A DNA stretch of 64,000 nucleotides, taken from NCBI GenBank assembly GCA_963693085.1, contig OY856410.1:560407906-560471905 (forward strand), written 5' to 3'. Positions 9,801 to 22,490 of the stretch are shown in pieces. Made by a program: the position numbers and the translations under genes. Each line of letters opens with the position of its first letter. Position 1 is the first letter of the stretch. This DNA is from Alisma plantago-aquatica. Taxonomy: Eukaryota > Streptophyta > Magnoliopsida > Alismatales > Alismataceae. Under the pieces are notes generated by a model, which was not told the DNA's origin, did no database searches, and saw only the letters and a list, made by a program, of their open reading frames with translations.

Positions 9801-12800
9801 GTTCAATCTAGATTATATATGCACGCATATACTTAATCTAAGCTATAATAGTATCCACATGTAACATTTATATATTTCAAAAAGATCATTAGATTTTTTT
9901 ACTCAACTATGAAGGTAAATAATATTTCCCTTTGTTCTTTTAGGCAAACTATTTACTATAATAAGAATCCAAATTAAAAGAAGTAGGTGGTACCAGATCT
10001 TTGAAAAAGATAAAAAATATTTTGAATAGTGTTTTGCATTGAATAGATTGTACATAATTCGTACAAAACTGGGTAAATATAATCAAATCTTGATTGCATA
10101 GTTGTGTTTTAGTATACTACTTGACCTTATGTTTAATTAGTATATCGTATTCATGGATAGATACGTCCAATATTTATGAATAGTTAAGAAGTTGTAACCC
10201 TTTGGTAGGTTGTTCTAAACCAAGGATTTTGAAATATTAGAATATTCAACATGAATATTGCATTATACAAATAGTGTGTTTTATTAATTTCATGTTAGTA
10301 AAAAAGTAAGAAGTTTACTTTATAACATATAAGGTGAAAACTTCATTTGGCTCTAGATATAATTGGTTGTGCACTACTTTAGGACTACCTTATGATTTTA
10401 CTGGCCAATACTCTTGAATAACATTTCTTTGGGGATATTTGGACTATATCATGTAGGGGATCACACGATCCTTCCCCTTGATGAAGTAGGACATTTATTA
10501 CAAAACATTCATGGTGTACGGAAGTGAAGCACATCAAAGTTGGTCATATGATCCATAACTATGCCATATTTTATTTGAACATCATTGATTAATGACACTA
10601 TGTTGTCTAGAAATGACTCATGACACATATAAGATAAGTGGACCATGAATTTTGAAAGTTTTAGCAATTATTTAGGAATATGTTCACCATGTCTTAGAAT
10701 AGTGCATACACATTTATGAATGAGTACATTTATTCATGGTTGGTACTTATATTTTACATAGATATGCCATATTGGCGCTTTATAATGAAGGATCCAAGAA
10801 GGGCCTAGGTAGAGTGGTTTTTATTTGTCTTTTATACCATAGAAGATGTTTTTTTGTAGATATCATTTTAGAGTCTCTATCCCTTTCATGTAGTTGTGCC
10901 AACTCAAATTTCAAATTGGTCATCTTAGCCAAAGATAGTGGCATGATGACTCCTACAATGAGACCCCTTACCAATATTGTGGATGGTTTTGACCAGTCAT
11001 TTTGGTAATGTTGTTCTATAACACTTTGATGATGATCATGTACTCAACCTACAAAATTTGATGGAAACATCTGTTGGGTTTATAGGGGAGACAGAGAAGG
11101 CATCGGAAACAAAAAAAATTCTCCCCAAACCCATACCGAGGAAACGCGTCAACGTCTATATAATAGGAAAGGATGGTTTACGGAATCATACCTTGTCCCG
11201 AGGCTTGCTCGGCGACAATACCTCGCGCAATGCGCAGTCTTCAACTCCGGACTTCGACGGCGTCTGTGCAGCTCCTGGTCGCACCGGGACTGACAACTCC
11301 TACTCGAACCGGACTGTCGGATGACGGTTGTCCTCCTAAGCGGCAGTGTCCTCCCGCCTCTGTAGTAGTCCACACAGACCACCTGTAACTCCACTCTCCT
11401 TGTCCCACAAGGAAGTGGAAGGAGTCGCACCCTCCTGTTGACGTACTAGTCGCCAACACGCTCTCCTGCCTCCTGTTGCAACTGTAGTTGTCATTCCCTT
11501 ACTGCACCTCCCTTTTGCGGGAAGCACTTGCTCGGGCTCTCTCACGGTTACCAAAACCAGAGAGAATGACAACTTGCAGAGCAACTGGTTGCACTGAGCT
11601 GTACTGTGAGAAGCCCCCAATACCCCCTATATATAGGAGAGTCATGGGACAGGGTTCCCCATCCCGGGCAATGCGGGACTAAAAGCAGGAGTAGAAGGGT
11701 TCGAGAATTTTCCACAAAAAGCAACCGGTTCGCAACTTGAAATGATCGGTTCACAACTGAACCGATCGGTTCGGCCATTGAGCCGATCGGTTGGACCTGA
11801 GCTGATCGTTTGGGGCATTCCAACCGATCGGTTGGTTCCCTGAACCGATCGGTTCATTGTCCTAATCCGGCTCAAAAAATATTTTCCTTGTTTCGTTCTC
11901 AATTGGTATCGAATACCAATGTTATTCCCAATCGAATTGGGAAATTTGAAACCAAAGGAAAATTCTTGCCGACATGACTTTCCCAACTGGTCAGTTGCAC
12001 TAGTTGAGCCGATCGGTTCAACTCTTGAACCGGTCATTTCAACCTGGGTATGAGCCGATCGGCCTGGACACTCCAGCCGACCGGTTCAACAACCTCAGCC
12101 GACCGATTCATCACATGATCCGATCGGTTGGGAGCATAGGTTGGGCAAAATCAGTCAATTGCGATTTCAATCAATCTGATACTCCAATCAATGCGTCCAA
12201 CACCTTGAACCATACGATATTGAGCCATCGACTGATTGAGTGTTTAATTGAACTACTAAACTCCTTTAGTAATCAATCTAAACATTGCTTTGTGGACAAA
12301 ACTCCTCTTCCAGGTTAAATCCTATGTGTGTGACCCTGCATGTTACAACCCCAAATTTTGGGTTCATTTGCTGAGAAATATAATTTCTCATATTAAAGAT
12401 TCTTGAATGAATGAATGAAATAATCTATTTTGAATAAATGGATTTCATGGCCTTGTTGTTTGATTTGTGGGCTTTATTGGCCATTGAGCCCAATAACAAG
12501 AATATTCAATTAATAAATGAATAACTGAAAAATTGAGATAAGAAAGGTGTGGAAACCTCTAGAAGGCAAATCCAAAGAGGATTTCGTGCCTCTTAGATTC
12601 CTTGGGTTCCAAGGAGTCCAAAGTTGCAAAGAAAAGGCAATAAGAAAGGAAAATAGCAAATAAGTATTTCCTTGTTAATAAATAAATTGAAAACATTGAT
12701 GAAATGTGGAAAATATGTGAAAAGAGGTATAATTGGGTAATCCTTAGTGGAATTTCGTATCCTAAGGATTCCTAATGATAAAAGGAATACTAATGAGGAA

Positions 12801-13289
12801 AATAAAAGAGAAATAAAGAGAAATCCTCAAAAAGAACTATTTTAATAAGAAATAAACAAGATAATGAGAGATAAAGAAGGATAATGCATTTAGATACATC
12901 TAGAAGGATAATGAGTATCCTTAATGAGAAATTTCGAAATAATAGAGTTTTGGGATCCAAGGAGTCTCAATGAAGAGGAAAGAAAGAGAAAATACCAAGA
13001 TTACATATAATAGCATAATGAGGTCTATTATTGATGAATTTTGTAATATGGAAAAAGGGGTTTTTTTTTCTATTAAAGGAAATACATGATTTCGTGATAA
13101 ATGATTAAGAATCAAGTGATAAGAAGATCAAGGAGAGGATTTTCGAAATCCTATTAGCACAAGAAAAGGGAATATCCAAGAAATTAGGAAAGAGAAAGGA
13201 ACTTGCTTTTTATGAAGGAATCACTCTCCTTTTGGTAGGGGGATGGGTTACTTCGTGGGCAAGCACCCCAGGGCAGTGCAACCCTCCCC

Positions 13290-13297
13290 TATATAGG
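13290..13297 (+). promoter_or_regulatory. TATA-like box of the solo LTR
   Basis: TATATAGG in a C-rich context, followed about 30-90 bases later by CT-rich, then AACCCTAA-type leader sequence as in other plant LTR transcription starts. Confidence 0.5.
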
Positions 13298-15195
13298 GGA
13301 ATAGCCCAGGATCGACCCCAAGGGGATATCCTGCATGTTTCTCTCTCTTCCCCATCTTCTTCTTGCTCTCCTTTGAGAAAACCCTAACCAAGAAGGTAGG
13401 GAGAACCCTGGTGTAAACGGAGGATCAAGAAGGGTCCTGGATGGTGGCTGGATACTCCCACGAGTAATCTAAGGAAGATCTATCCTTGTCTTCCTACTCT
13501 AAACCCGCACAATACCCGCAAAAGAGGCTGCAACCTTGCTACAGATCGCAGCCTTGGCCCTCCTAAGATCGGACGCCTTGGCCATGGGTCCAGGTATGGC
13601 TGGACGCGTAGGGATGCAACGGAGGTATAGAAAGGGTTCCGAGGAGGTTCGTGCCTTAGAAAGGCAGAACACAACCTCACGATCTGCTGCAGCGTGGCTG
13701 CATCACGGCAGAGTTCGGCGGCCGATCTGGGCTGGCATGCTGCTGCTATGGCCACCTATTTAAGGTGCCTTGGGTGCGCTAGGGTACTGCGGGGCCAGCC
13801 GCACTATCCATGGAAGCTTTCGAGGTGAACGGAGGCCAAGGGAGCCGCGCCAAAGCAGCTAGGGCGGCTGCGCTAGGGTTGCCCGGGGTTGAAGAAGAAG
13901 GAAAGTGGAGTTGGACGAATCTGCCCTTCACGCGCTGAATAAAAAGCAACTTAAGAAAGGGGCAAACACGTCTTTTCGTCATGTTTTCAAAGAGCCCAAG
14001 CAACGTTGCATGGAGCCGAGCGACGTGGCGCTCTGTGATTGGTCCAAAGAAGGTAATTTTGCTAAATTCATATCTAAAGATTGGTAGCTCCGATGGAGAA
14101 GTGTAAAATATGAAAGTTGATCAGGAGAATGCGTAGAATGCAATAAAAATAATATTAAAGCTCGATTCTTTTTGAATTTTGAAAAGTAAGGTAATTTATC
14201 AAGTTTAACATAATGATGATTAAAGAAACCCTAATTGCAAATGATTAAAGTAATTAGTAGGGTTTAATAGATGATTAAAGTGGATATTGTCCTGTTAATG
14301 CTAAAAAGGAACATTAGAAAGAAAAAGGATGAACTTTGCATATAATTAGTTAATTTAGAGTTTCTTGTGCATAATTATGTTTTAATGGGCCTTGAAACCC
14401 TAATGTTGACTAATTCGACTATTCATGGCTGTAATTGATTAATTTCATGATTAAAGATGGGATATTCTGAATCTAAGACTATTTCGAGCATTAAAGTTCC
14501 TAGTTTGTGGATAAATACCCTAAATAAAGTAATTAGGGTTTTCTCATGAAAAATGTAGAATTGGTGATTAATAATGTTCATATGAGTAATAGAGTATAAT
14601 GAATTATACATTGATGATAAATAAGCATAATGATCTTGTCATGGATTAAATGGATAAAAGTGATAGTTTTAATGTAAGATAAGTTTAATGGGTTTAATTG
14701 ATGGACAATGATGCCTTTAATTCGAAAATAAGGTTAAATGTTGTAAAGGGATAACCTTAATATCTTTTGTGAATAATTAGGGTTTAAAATAGTAAAAGAT
14801 GAAAGGAAACCCTAATTGCAATAGAAACCCTAAAAATGAAATAGTAACCCTAGGGCTCCAATAGGTCTATTAGACTTGGATGCCATGATCCATGATAGAA
14901 GATATTGGATGTTTGTTTCAGGATCTTATTGAATGCTTGCTTGCCTTGTTGATTGGACTATTCTGTTTCAAGTCTGCTTAACAGGTATGTGGTTACGCTT
15001 ATGAATAACCACATTAGTTTTCCGCATGTTTGTCGGATGGTTAATCGCATTGATTGCAATTAAATTTGTTGGATGATTCATATTTGCAAATTATAAAGTC
15101 ACTATGATTATCACATTAATAATAGAAGTATGGATTCTCGCACCTACATGCCACCCTGATGGATGATGCCAAAGGTCAGGCCCAGATGGGTAGAC

Positions 15196-15304
15196 CAATG
15201 GACACCTTGAGTGGTGACCCCAGGCACCAAGAAGGTGGCCTATGATATTGCATGACTAGTGGGCACCATGAGTGGTGACCCCCAGGCACCAAGAAGGTGG
15301 CCTT
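15196..15304. repeat. Two-copy direct repeat in the solo LTR
   Basis: Two copies, about 62 bp apart, share GAGTGGTGACCCC followed by AGGCACCAAGAAGGTGGCCT. They lie downstream of the promoter region of the LTR. Confidence 0.75.
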
Positions 15305-16782
15305 AAGTCATTGGCAAAGGGCACCCTAAGGTGGATATGCCAGGGTTAGGGCAAAAGCGGTGGAGAATGTCATATGGAAATGTGTAAATTGGCTTGTTAA
15401 AATAATTTGATTGTGATTATTAAGTTGTTAGTCATATGTGCAAACTTTTGGTTGTCCCCACATACCAGTATATTTCGATATACTGACCGACGTTTTGTTT
15501 GTCGGCGTTTTAGGTACAAATGAAAAGAATAACAGTAAAGTGGCATATGTGGAATTAAATGAGAAGTAACATACACAGGAGGATTAGTTAGAGTAACATC
15601 TTCATGGATAGAAGTTTAGAAATCCCAGTTTTTCCAAGGTAAGAAAAGTTTTTATTTTATACCAGTTTTCAGTTTAGATGGTAAAGTTTATTAATTATTA
15701 CTGATTATTTGTCGAACCTTTGATCCTGTTAATCGAATAACGGCTCTGACCTTCGGGTCTCCCTTAATTGGGGGTTGCCGGGAGGCGGGGTCGTTACACT
15801 GCAGGTCCATTTCACGTTGGCAGTGAAAATCCATAACACTTATGACTTCACAAGCAAAGAGCGGTGCCTAGTCACACATCAGTGCTACCCAAGTGAAAGT
15901 AGAAAGTTGGAGAACAACTTTCATCCTACAATCCGTGAATGGTGTTACAGCGAGTGTATAATTCCTTTGTCACTGATATCCCGAATGAACTCGAGGCATG
16001 GAACAGTCATCCTGTCAATGTTCATTCACTTCCTTGATCTCAGAGTAGACTGGAAGAGATATGTATGACATCAATATCACATACTGATTCAGACATGCGT
16101 GCACGCCTTTCTCAATCCTACTCATCAAGTGGCCATGAATATCATACTCCCTCTGGAGGGACAAATCCCATATCTATCACTCACCCCTCAAAAGCCCCAT
16201 GTGTCAAAGCCACCCAATCATCACCTTTATAACAACCCATGTTTCAGGACTGCGTTTGATGATATCAAAGTGTGCCCAACGACATGTGTTGAGTGCAGTG
16301 ATTTCAGGTCTAAGAATCACACTCACCACCATCACTGTGAGTATTGACTGTGACTACCATCTCATGGTTCCATGTGTCAAACTCACGGTGGGTCTATCCG
16401 GTACACTTGTTCTCTAACAAGTACCTATGTGTTTGGTTTGATATCTCTATATCATGACTAATGAGATTCTGTCATCAACCAACACCACAATCTAGTCTTG
16501 TGTGTCATTGTTGTCTATCTACCTTCCACAATGACATCCGACTAGGGACATAACAAGAATGTACAAACTCTTAGCATCCGTATGATCTCATCGTTCAGGT
16601 CATGAACCTGAAGGCATACGTCATTGAGTACTGTCATTCTCTAGACATTCAATCTGTTCTATCACTATCTCATATGACTGAACCAGAAGGAATTGGAAGC
16701 TCGCCTTTGATGTTTATCAAATCAATCTTAATGTATCCCACCAATCATCACATGATTGGCTCTCAGGGCATACATACCAACA

Positions 16783-16794
16783 GACTCCCACTTG
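16783..16794 (-). other. Polypurine tract of copia B
   Basis: The minus strand reads CAAGTGGGAGTC directly before the TG that opens the 3' LTR at 16782, matching elements A and C. Confidence 0.85.
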
Positions 16795-19126
16795 CACTGC
16801 GAGCCAATCACCCATGAATCATATTCATAGTGATCTTCAAACATGTCCCACATGTTACTGTGCTCTAGTGCCAACATAGTGAGTAATGGCAACACCTTGC
16901 CAAAGTCTGTACAAATTGCATGTCTCACATCTCTTCACTGTACGTCACACGTATGAGATGGAGTTGCCGTAATATGCGATCTAGTATTCCTTTGCTAACC
17001 TTTAGCCACATTGCATGATCAAGGATTCCAGACTTATCATCAATGAGTGGAATATAAGTTCATCTTATGAACTTCCAGATTCACATAGTATCTACTACTG
17101 TTTACTAACACATAGATACTCGGCATTTCCCCCTTTAAATGGCTTTATTGGAACATTTCCAATTATCAACAAACTTTCACTTTTATACATCTTATGTATA
17201 TATATATTGCGATTAATTTTCTGTCCTTTCGTAAGTTTGCATCAATGTAACTCTTTACATCGAACTCTTCCTTATCTCCATAGAACTAGTACTTCACAAG
17301 CACTTATCAAGTTCTCATGGTATTCCAGTAACCCTTACTGGAAATAGACAGCCATCCACTCGTCATGTCACACATGCGAGTTATCAGGATGAGCACATCA
17401 TATTGCCATGTCCTACATACAAGATGATGAATGCATTTTATTCTTGCCATGTCATACATGCAAGATAATGGGATGATTACATACATGATAGATCCATATC
17501 TATTCTTAGTGTTCCCATTCTTCATAAGAATTGGACACTTGGCCTTGGGATACTAACTCCATGTAACATGGATAAGTTTTCTCCTACTGAATCTGTGCAT
17601 ACTGAACACTTCAGTACAGATTGCCAATGTATGCTCTCTCTTTCCAGGTCAAGAGATTTTCGAGAACTATCTCTATAGATCTCTATTCCTATCACATAGG
17701 AAACATCTCTATCTTCCTTAAAGATAATTTCCACATTCGGATTTCCAATCTAGAACATTTCCATTTCACATCAATATGTGGAATGTGAATACGCTCCCAC
17801 TAAATCACAGATCCCTTCTTTATCTTTGACATATCAGTCATACCCTTTGACTATATCATCAAAATAAAGATCCAAATTTTTGAGTTGCTTGTACTCAATC
17901 AATCATATTGATTAGTCCATTGTAACTTATAGACTTCATTTGCATTAGTGGATTCATAAATCTTATAGGATGTGTCACGTACACATCCTGGTTTTATTCC
18001 TCATAGGAATGCGGTTTTAGTATCCATATGCCAAATGTCTTAACCATTAAGTTGCAATCAACAAGCATCATCCTTCTCAAAATGTTATCCATGTGTCTTA
18101 ACACTTAAGACTCATCTGCACTTATGGATATGATCCAATGAGTGCTACCATCAAGGTCATACCTTATGGTTCACATGGAAGTCATTTAGGATGTAATGGT
18201 TTTAAACCATAACTCAAGATTTGGTTCCTCATATTCATCTTGATAGTTGACTCATCACATGAACAACTCATCACATAGATAATTGAGGTGTATCTGTTAA
18301 AGATATAAGAACTCACAACCCTTGTGATTCTTAATTTCTTTTATTAGTGTGGGGTATTCTTTTATTAAGAAGAATTCAGTTATTTGATAATCATTCTCTA
18401 ACTCCTTAGAGTATGATTCCTTCTTGATTCAGACATCACCATGCCTTAATCATGAGTTCACTATGATACACTATCATAATCACTCATAAGGATCTCAAAC
18501 ATTTGATCCAAGTATTTCATTCATTGATCTCATCAAGAATTAATACTTTACCAAATTTGTACTTCATTTATGATAATCTTGAACACTTCAAGATATTCAT
18601 ATTGGTATTTCTCTAAACACCATTTGAAGTATTAGCATTTATTCCAATAGATATGTAAATACATCACATGTATTATACCTAATAGGATAATCACTCTCCC
18701 ACTACATTAGTGAAGATTGATTAATCATGTCCAAGATATTCATGTCTCTCACTGGTTCTATAACCAAGAGAGTCTAGATTTATCCATCACATGGAAACTA
18801 GAAATGAATTTCTCATGATTAATGCTAATTAAATTGTTTGAGTTATCTATAACTTTTAGGTATCGTCTTATCTTATGCATATCAAATATCACAAGATAAA
18901 TAAGGCATTGCCACAAAGATCACATCTTTATAAATTGAAACATCTCTATCTATTGGCAAGTATGTAATAGCAGTTCATAACTGTATTACATGCCTTATTG
19001 GCTGAAAATAAACTAAAATATTCCTATCTATAAAGGCAATACTTGCCCCAAATAAGAATGCTTTACACTTTACATCTTGGTATCATATACCTCAAAAAGT
19101 GTTACAAGTTTATTTACATGACACCT
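16795..19126 (-). pseudogene. Copia B pol remnant, scrambled and deleted
   Basis: Expected to encode protease, integrase, RT and RNase H, but the space is about 2.3 kb where a copia pol needs about 3.5-4 kb. Islands remain on the minus strand: 17522-17734 gives YVIGIEIYRDSSRKS and later LSMLHGVSIPRPSVQ, the RT to RNase H connection, and GSIMY recurs around 17490. About 17850-18040 gives FDDIVKG- and HMDTKTAFL-like pieces of RT. 17363-17480 has turned into three tandem copies of an ATGTCATACATGCAAG-like unit. No integrase core is recognisable. Much more decayed than gag in the same element. Confidence 0.7.
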
Positions 19127-19981
19127 TCAAGTAGAAGCTTCAGTCGCCTCCTTCTTCTTTTGTTCTTCCAGGTAGAGAGGACAATTCCTTTTCCAATGTC
19201 CTGGCTTTTGACAATGGTGGCAATTTCCTTTCTTTGTAACGCCTCCCTTGGCCTTGAGAGCTGAAGATGGCTTGGACTCCTGGCTAGCTTCAGAACCTTT
19301 CTTAGCTTTGCCCTTGCCCTTGCGCTTGGACTTGCCTTTCTTGCTCGTGATCACCATCACGGACTTAGGCTTGTCCTTCTTCATCTGTAACTCGACTGTC
19401 CTCAACATGCCCAACAACTCTGACAGTGGCCTATCAAAGTTGTTCATGTTGTAGTTCATCACAAACTGACTGTAAGATTATGGCAACGATTGCAGTATCA
19501 CGTCAGTAGCCAATTCTTGGCTCAGTGGAAATCCCAGTCTCTGTAGGTTCTCCACATACCCAATCATCTTGAGTGTGTGAGGACCAACTAGATCTCCTTC
19601 TGTCATGACGCACTTGAACAGCACCCTAGAAACATTGTACCTCTCTTGCCGTGCCTGATCTTCATACATGTTCCTGAGATGCTTAATCATCTCTATGACA
19701 CCCATGTTCTCATGTTGCCTCTGCAACTCATGGTTCATTGAACATAGCATCAAGCACTTTGCATCAATGGCATCATCAGAATGCTTCTTGTAAGCATCCC
19801 TTTCTGTCCTTGGTGCATTAGGAGCGGGTTCCTCTGGAATTGGAGTATACAGGACATAGAGCTTACGCTCTTGAGTGAGAACAATTCTCAATGTCCGATA
19901 CCAATCGTGGAAGTTTGTCCCATTTAGCTTATCCTTGTCAAGGACCGATCGTAAGGAAAAGTTGTTGTTGTTTGTTGCCAT
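19127..19981 (-). pseudogene. Copia B gag (one internal stop)
   Basis: Start ATG at 19979-19981. The N-terminal 167 residues open MATNNNNFSLRSVLDKDKLN and continue with WYRTLRIVLTQERKLYVL, the UBN2-type copia gag fold. After one stop near 19477 the same frame continues (19462-19127) with a basic lysine-rich stretch and the zinc knuckle CHHCQKPGHWKRNC (CCHC). Gag forms the particle and binds element RNA. Apart from the single stop it is the best preserved coding region of copia B, in contrast with pol. It may be read through or simply recently broken. Confidence 0.88.
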
Positions 19982-21411
19982 TTGAACTACAAAAGGAAAA
20001 TATGCAATTTTAGTCCAAAACTCATTTTTGACTTATTTGATTGATTTGAAAGTTTGACGATATAATTAGGCCTTTAATTAATTATCGCTCCCACTATTTT
20101 ACTTCAAATTGATAGCCCTCACCATCAATTCGGAAGATTGCAGCGTACAACCTTCTAGTGGGCAAGATCCTGAAATCCTCTAAGCCATGGACCAGCTAGG
20201 GCTGTCACCCACAACATAGATCTCTCAGGTAGGCAACTTTTGCCAATTGCATCATATGCAACTCTTGATAAGATGTCATCTAAAACTCCTTGCAATGATC
20301 ATCTCCATGCCTCAAGGCGCTAGATCCTATCTAGGTCACCTTGTTAAGTATGACCCAAAGCAAACACAATGAATATGCACCCTGCTAGGGAAGACCCACA
20401 CATTCATCCTTCACTCTTCCACGAGATAGACGGTGCACCACGCTAGGGCGTGCCCACACTTGGTCGATCAAGCTTTTCACGTGTGTTGCATTTGGAAGGC
20501 ATCTAAAACTTAATATTTTAATGAGGGATTTGGTTTTATATACATATACATATCCAATCACCACAATAGATAGTACGTATCATATACATGCTATATCCCA
20601 CAGAAAACATGCACAAACGATAAAAAGCGATGATTATGGCCATCCTAATGTGATTCCTCGAGCCAAGAGGAATCACGGTCATCTAGGTCTACATCACATG
20701 CAACCTGTACAAGATGAACTCTGTGCCTTGCCATCCGAGTAGATCAACTCATCACATGAACGATCTGTACTCTCCAGCCGGTCGTCTGGGTGCCACCAGC
20801 CGATCGGTTGGCTCCTCCAACCGATCGGTTCGCCTGGTCGTCGTGCATCTCGTCATGTCTGCCACCCGCTCGACTCGCTCCTCGAACCGGTCATCAACCG
20901 ATCAGTTCACTCCTTGAACGGACCGTCTGGAAGGTCAACCGATCGGTTCACTCCTTGAACCGATCGTCTGAGCAGTCGTCTTGATGTCCGCCGGTCTTTG
21001 ACATAACAGGAAATAAAATTCTATTCTATTTATTATATTGCTTTAAAATGGGAAACCCCGATTTACATTCGGGGGGAGCAAAGGAAGGAAAGAATCTCGA
21101 ATTATTTCGAGTTACATCAGGAATAAGAGAGGGAAGATCGGTGCACAGACCGAGATGCAAGCAACCATACACAACCAATCACAGATAGGGGTTTATAGGC
21201 CATAATCATGCTACACACATCCACCACAAAACTCGTTTAAGGGCGACGCGTATCGAGTGCATTAATACATATCATATATGGAATTAGGGATTTGTGGATT
21301 TAGGATTGGACATGCATAAAGCCGATATTATTCGCATCGCATGCAATAAATAAAGGCGACAAACCAAAATCGATCATATCGATATTCCTAAAATATAGAA
21401 CAGTTGACGTG
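19982..21411 (-). other. Copia B 5' leader with palindromic motif array
   Basis: Untranslated region between PBS and gag, 1.4 kb. 20776-20975 carries about eight AACCGATCGGTT-like motifs, as in the LTR. In element orientation a TATATAAAA sequence lies further along at about 20533-20541, before gag. No open frame here has a recognisable product. Confidence 0.65.
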
Positions 21412-21423
21412 GCTCTGATACCA
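21412..21423 (-). other. Primer binding site of copia B (initiator Met tRNA)
   Basis: The minus strand reads TGGTATCAGAGC one base after the 5' LTR end. This matches the 3' end of plant initiator methionine tRNA. Confidence 0.93.
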
Positions 21424-21979
21424 CTGTTGGGTTTATAGGGGAGACAGAGAAGGCAGCGGAAACAAAAAAAATTCTCCTCAAACCCATACCGAGGAAACGC
21501 GTCAACGTCTATATAATAGGAAAGGATGGTTTGCGGAATCATACCTTGTCCCGAGGCTTGCTCGGCGACAATACCTCGCACAATGCGCGGTCTTCAACTC
21601 CGGACTTCGACGGCGTCTGTGCAGCTCCTGGTCGCACCGGGACTGACAACTCCAACTCAAACCGGACTGTCGGATGACGGTTGTCCTTCTAAGCGACAGT
21701 GTCCTCCCGCCTCTGTAGTAGTCCACACAGACCACCTATAACTCCACTCTCCTTGTCCCACAAGGAAGTGGAAGGAGTCGCACCCTCCTATTGACGTACT
21801 AGTCGCCAACACGCTCTCCTGCCTCCTGTTGCAACTGCAGTTGTCCTTCCCTTGCTGCACCTCCCTTTTGCGGGAAGCACTTGCTCGGGCTCTCTCACGG
21901 TTACCAAAACCAGAGAGAATGACAACTTGCAGAGCAACTCGTTGCACTGAGCTGTACTGTGAGAAGCCCCCAATACCCC

Positions 21980-21989
21980 CTATATATAG
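21980..21989 (-). promoter_or_regulatory. TATA-like box of copia B 5' LTR
   Basis: CTATATATAG next to a C-rich run, conserved in both LTRs. In element orientation it lies just after the palindrome array at 22077-22490, as expected for a U3 promoter. Confidence 0.6.
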
Positions 21990-22076
21990 GAGAGTCATGG
22001 GACAGGGTCCTCCATCCCGGGCAATGCGGGACTAAAAGCAGGAGTAGAAGGGTTCGAGAATTTTCCACAAAAAGCA

Positions 22077-22490
22077 ACCGGTTCACAACTTGAAATGATC
22101 GGTTCACAACCGAACCGATCGGTTCGGCCATTGAGCCGATCGGTTGGACCTGAGCCGATCGTTTGGGGCATTCCAACCGATCGGTTGGTTCCCTGAACCG
22201 ATCGGTTCATGGTCCTAATCCGGCTCAAAAAATATTTTCCTTGTTTCGTTCTCAATTGGTATCGAATACTAATGTTATTCCCAATCGAATTGGGTAATTT
22301 GAAACCAAAAGAAAATTCTTGCCGACATGACTTTCCCAACTGGTCGGTTGCACCAGTTGAGCCGATCGGTTCAACTCTTGAACCGGTCATTTCAACCTGG
22401 GTATGGGCCGATTGGCCTGGACACTCCAGCCGACCGGTTCAGCAACCTCAGTCGACCGGTTCATCACATGAGCCGATCGGTTGGGAGCAC
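22077..22490 (-). promoter_or_regulatory. Array of CCGATCGG palindromes in copia B U3
   Basis: About a dozen copies of AACCGATCGGTT or close variants, spaced irregularly about 20-40 bases apart, directly upstream of the TATA-like box in element orientation. The same array is at 11720-12135 in the other LTR. Function is not known; position suggests enhancer or repressor binding. Confidence 0.65.

Larger units (their letters stand above)
9244..11066. other. AT-rich intergenic stretch between hAT and copia B
   Basis: No coding signal that I can support; open stretches at 10736-11008 carry no recognisable motif. Contains the AT microsatellite at 9719-9763 and a possible Helitron end next to it. 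Confidence 0.5.
12341..15798 (+). mobile_element. Solo LTR, 3458 bp, gypsy type, nested in the copia B LTR
   Basis: Starts TGTTACAACCCCAAATTTT and ends GTCGTTACA, with 5-bp target duplication CTGCA on both sides (12336-12340, 15799-15803). Removing it plus one CTGCA restores the copia LTR exactly as in the right-hand copy. No gag, pol, PBS or PPT lies inside, so it is a single LTR left by recombination between two LTRs. Length, TGTTAC start and TATA position resemble long LTRs of Tekay/Del chromoviruses. Orientation is inferred from the TATA-like TATATAGG at 13290-13297. Open stretches at 13480-14090 have no recognisable product. Confidence 0.9.
11072..16782 (-). repeat. 3' LTR of copia B, split by a nested solo LTR
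   Basis: Outer pieces 11072-12340 and 15804-16782 (with the duplicated CTGCA counted once) match 21425-23672 along their whole length. The minus-strand TATA-like box CTATATATAG is at 11628-11637. About 11720-12135 holds around a dozen AACCGATCGGTT-like palindromes. Short open stretches in both LTR copies are byproducts of this sequence and not genes. Confidence 0.92.

Noticed and set aside
11149..12318. Several open frames in the copia B LTRs, repeated at 21502-22671
   Set aside because: They recur in both LTRs on both strands, follow the GC-rich leader and palindrome array, and show no domain.
13480..14090. GC-rich open frames in the solo LTR
   Set aside because: They overlap on both strands, lie downstream of the LTR TATA box and match no family that I recognise.
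20776..20975. CRISPR-like regularly spaced repeats
   Set aside because: The motif is a 12-base palindrome with irregular spacing, in a plant retroelement leader; no repeat-spacer structure or cas genes.
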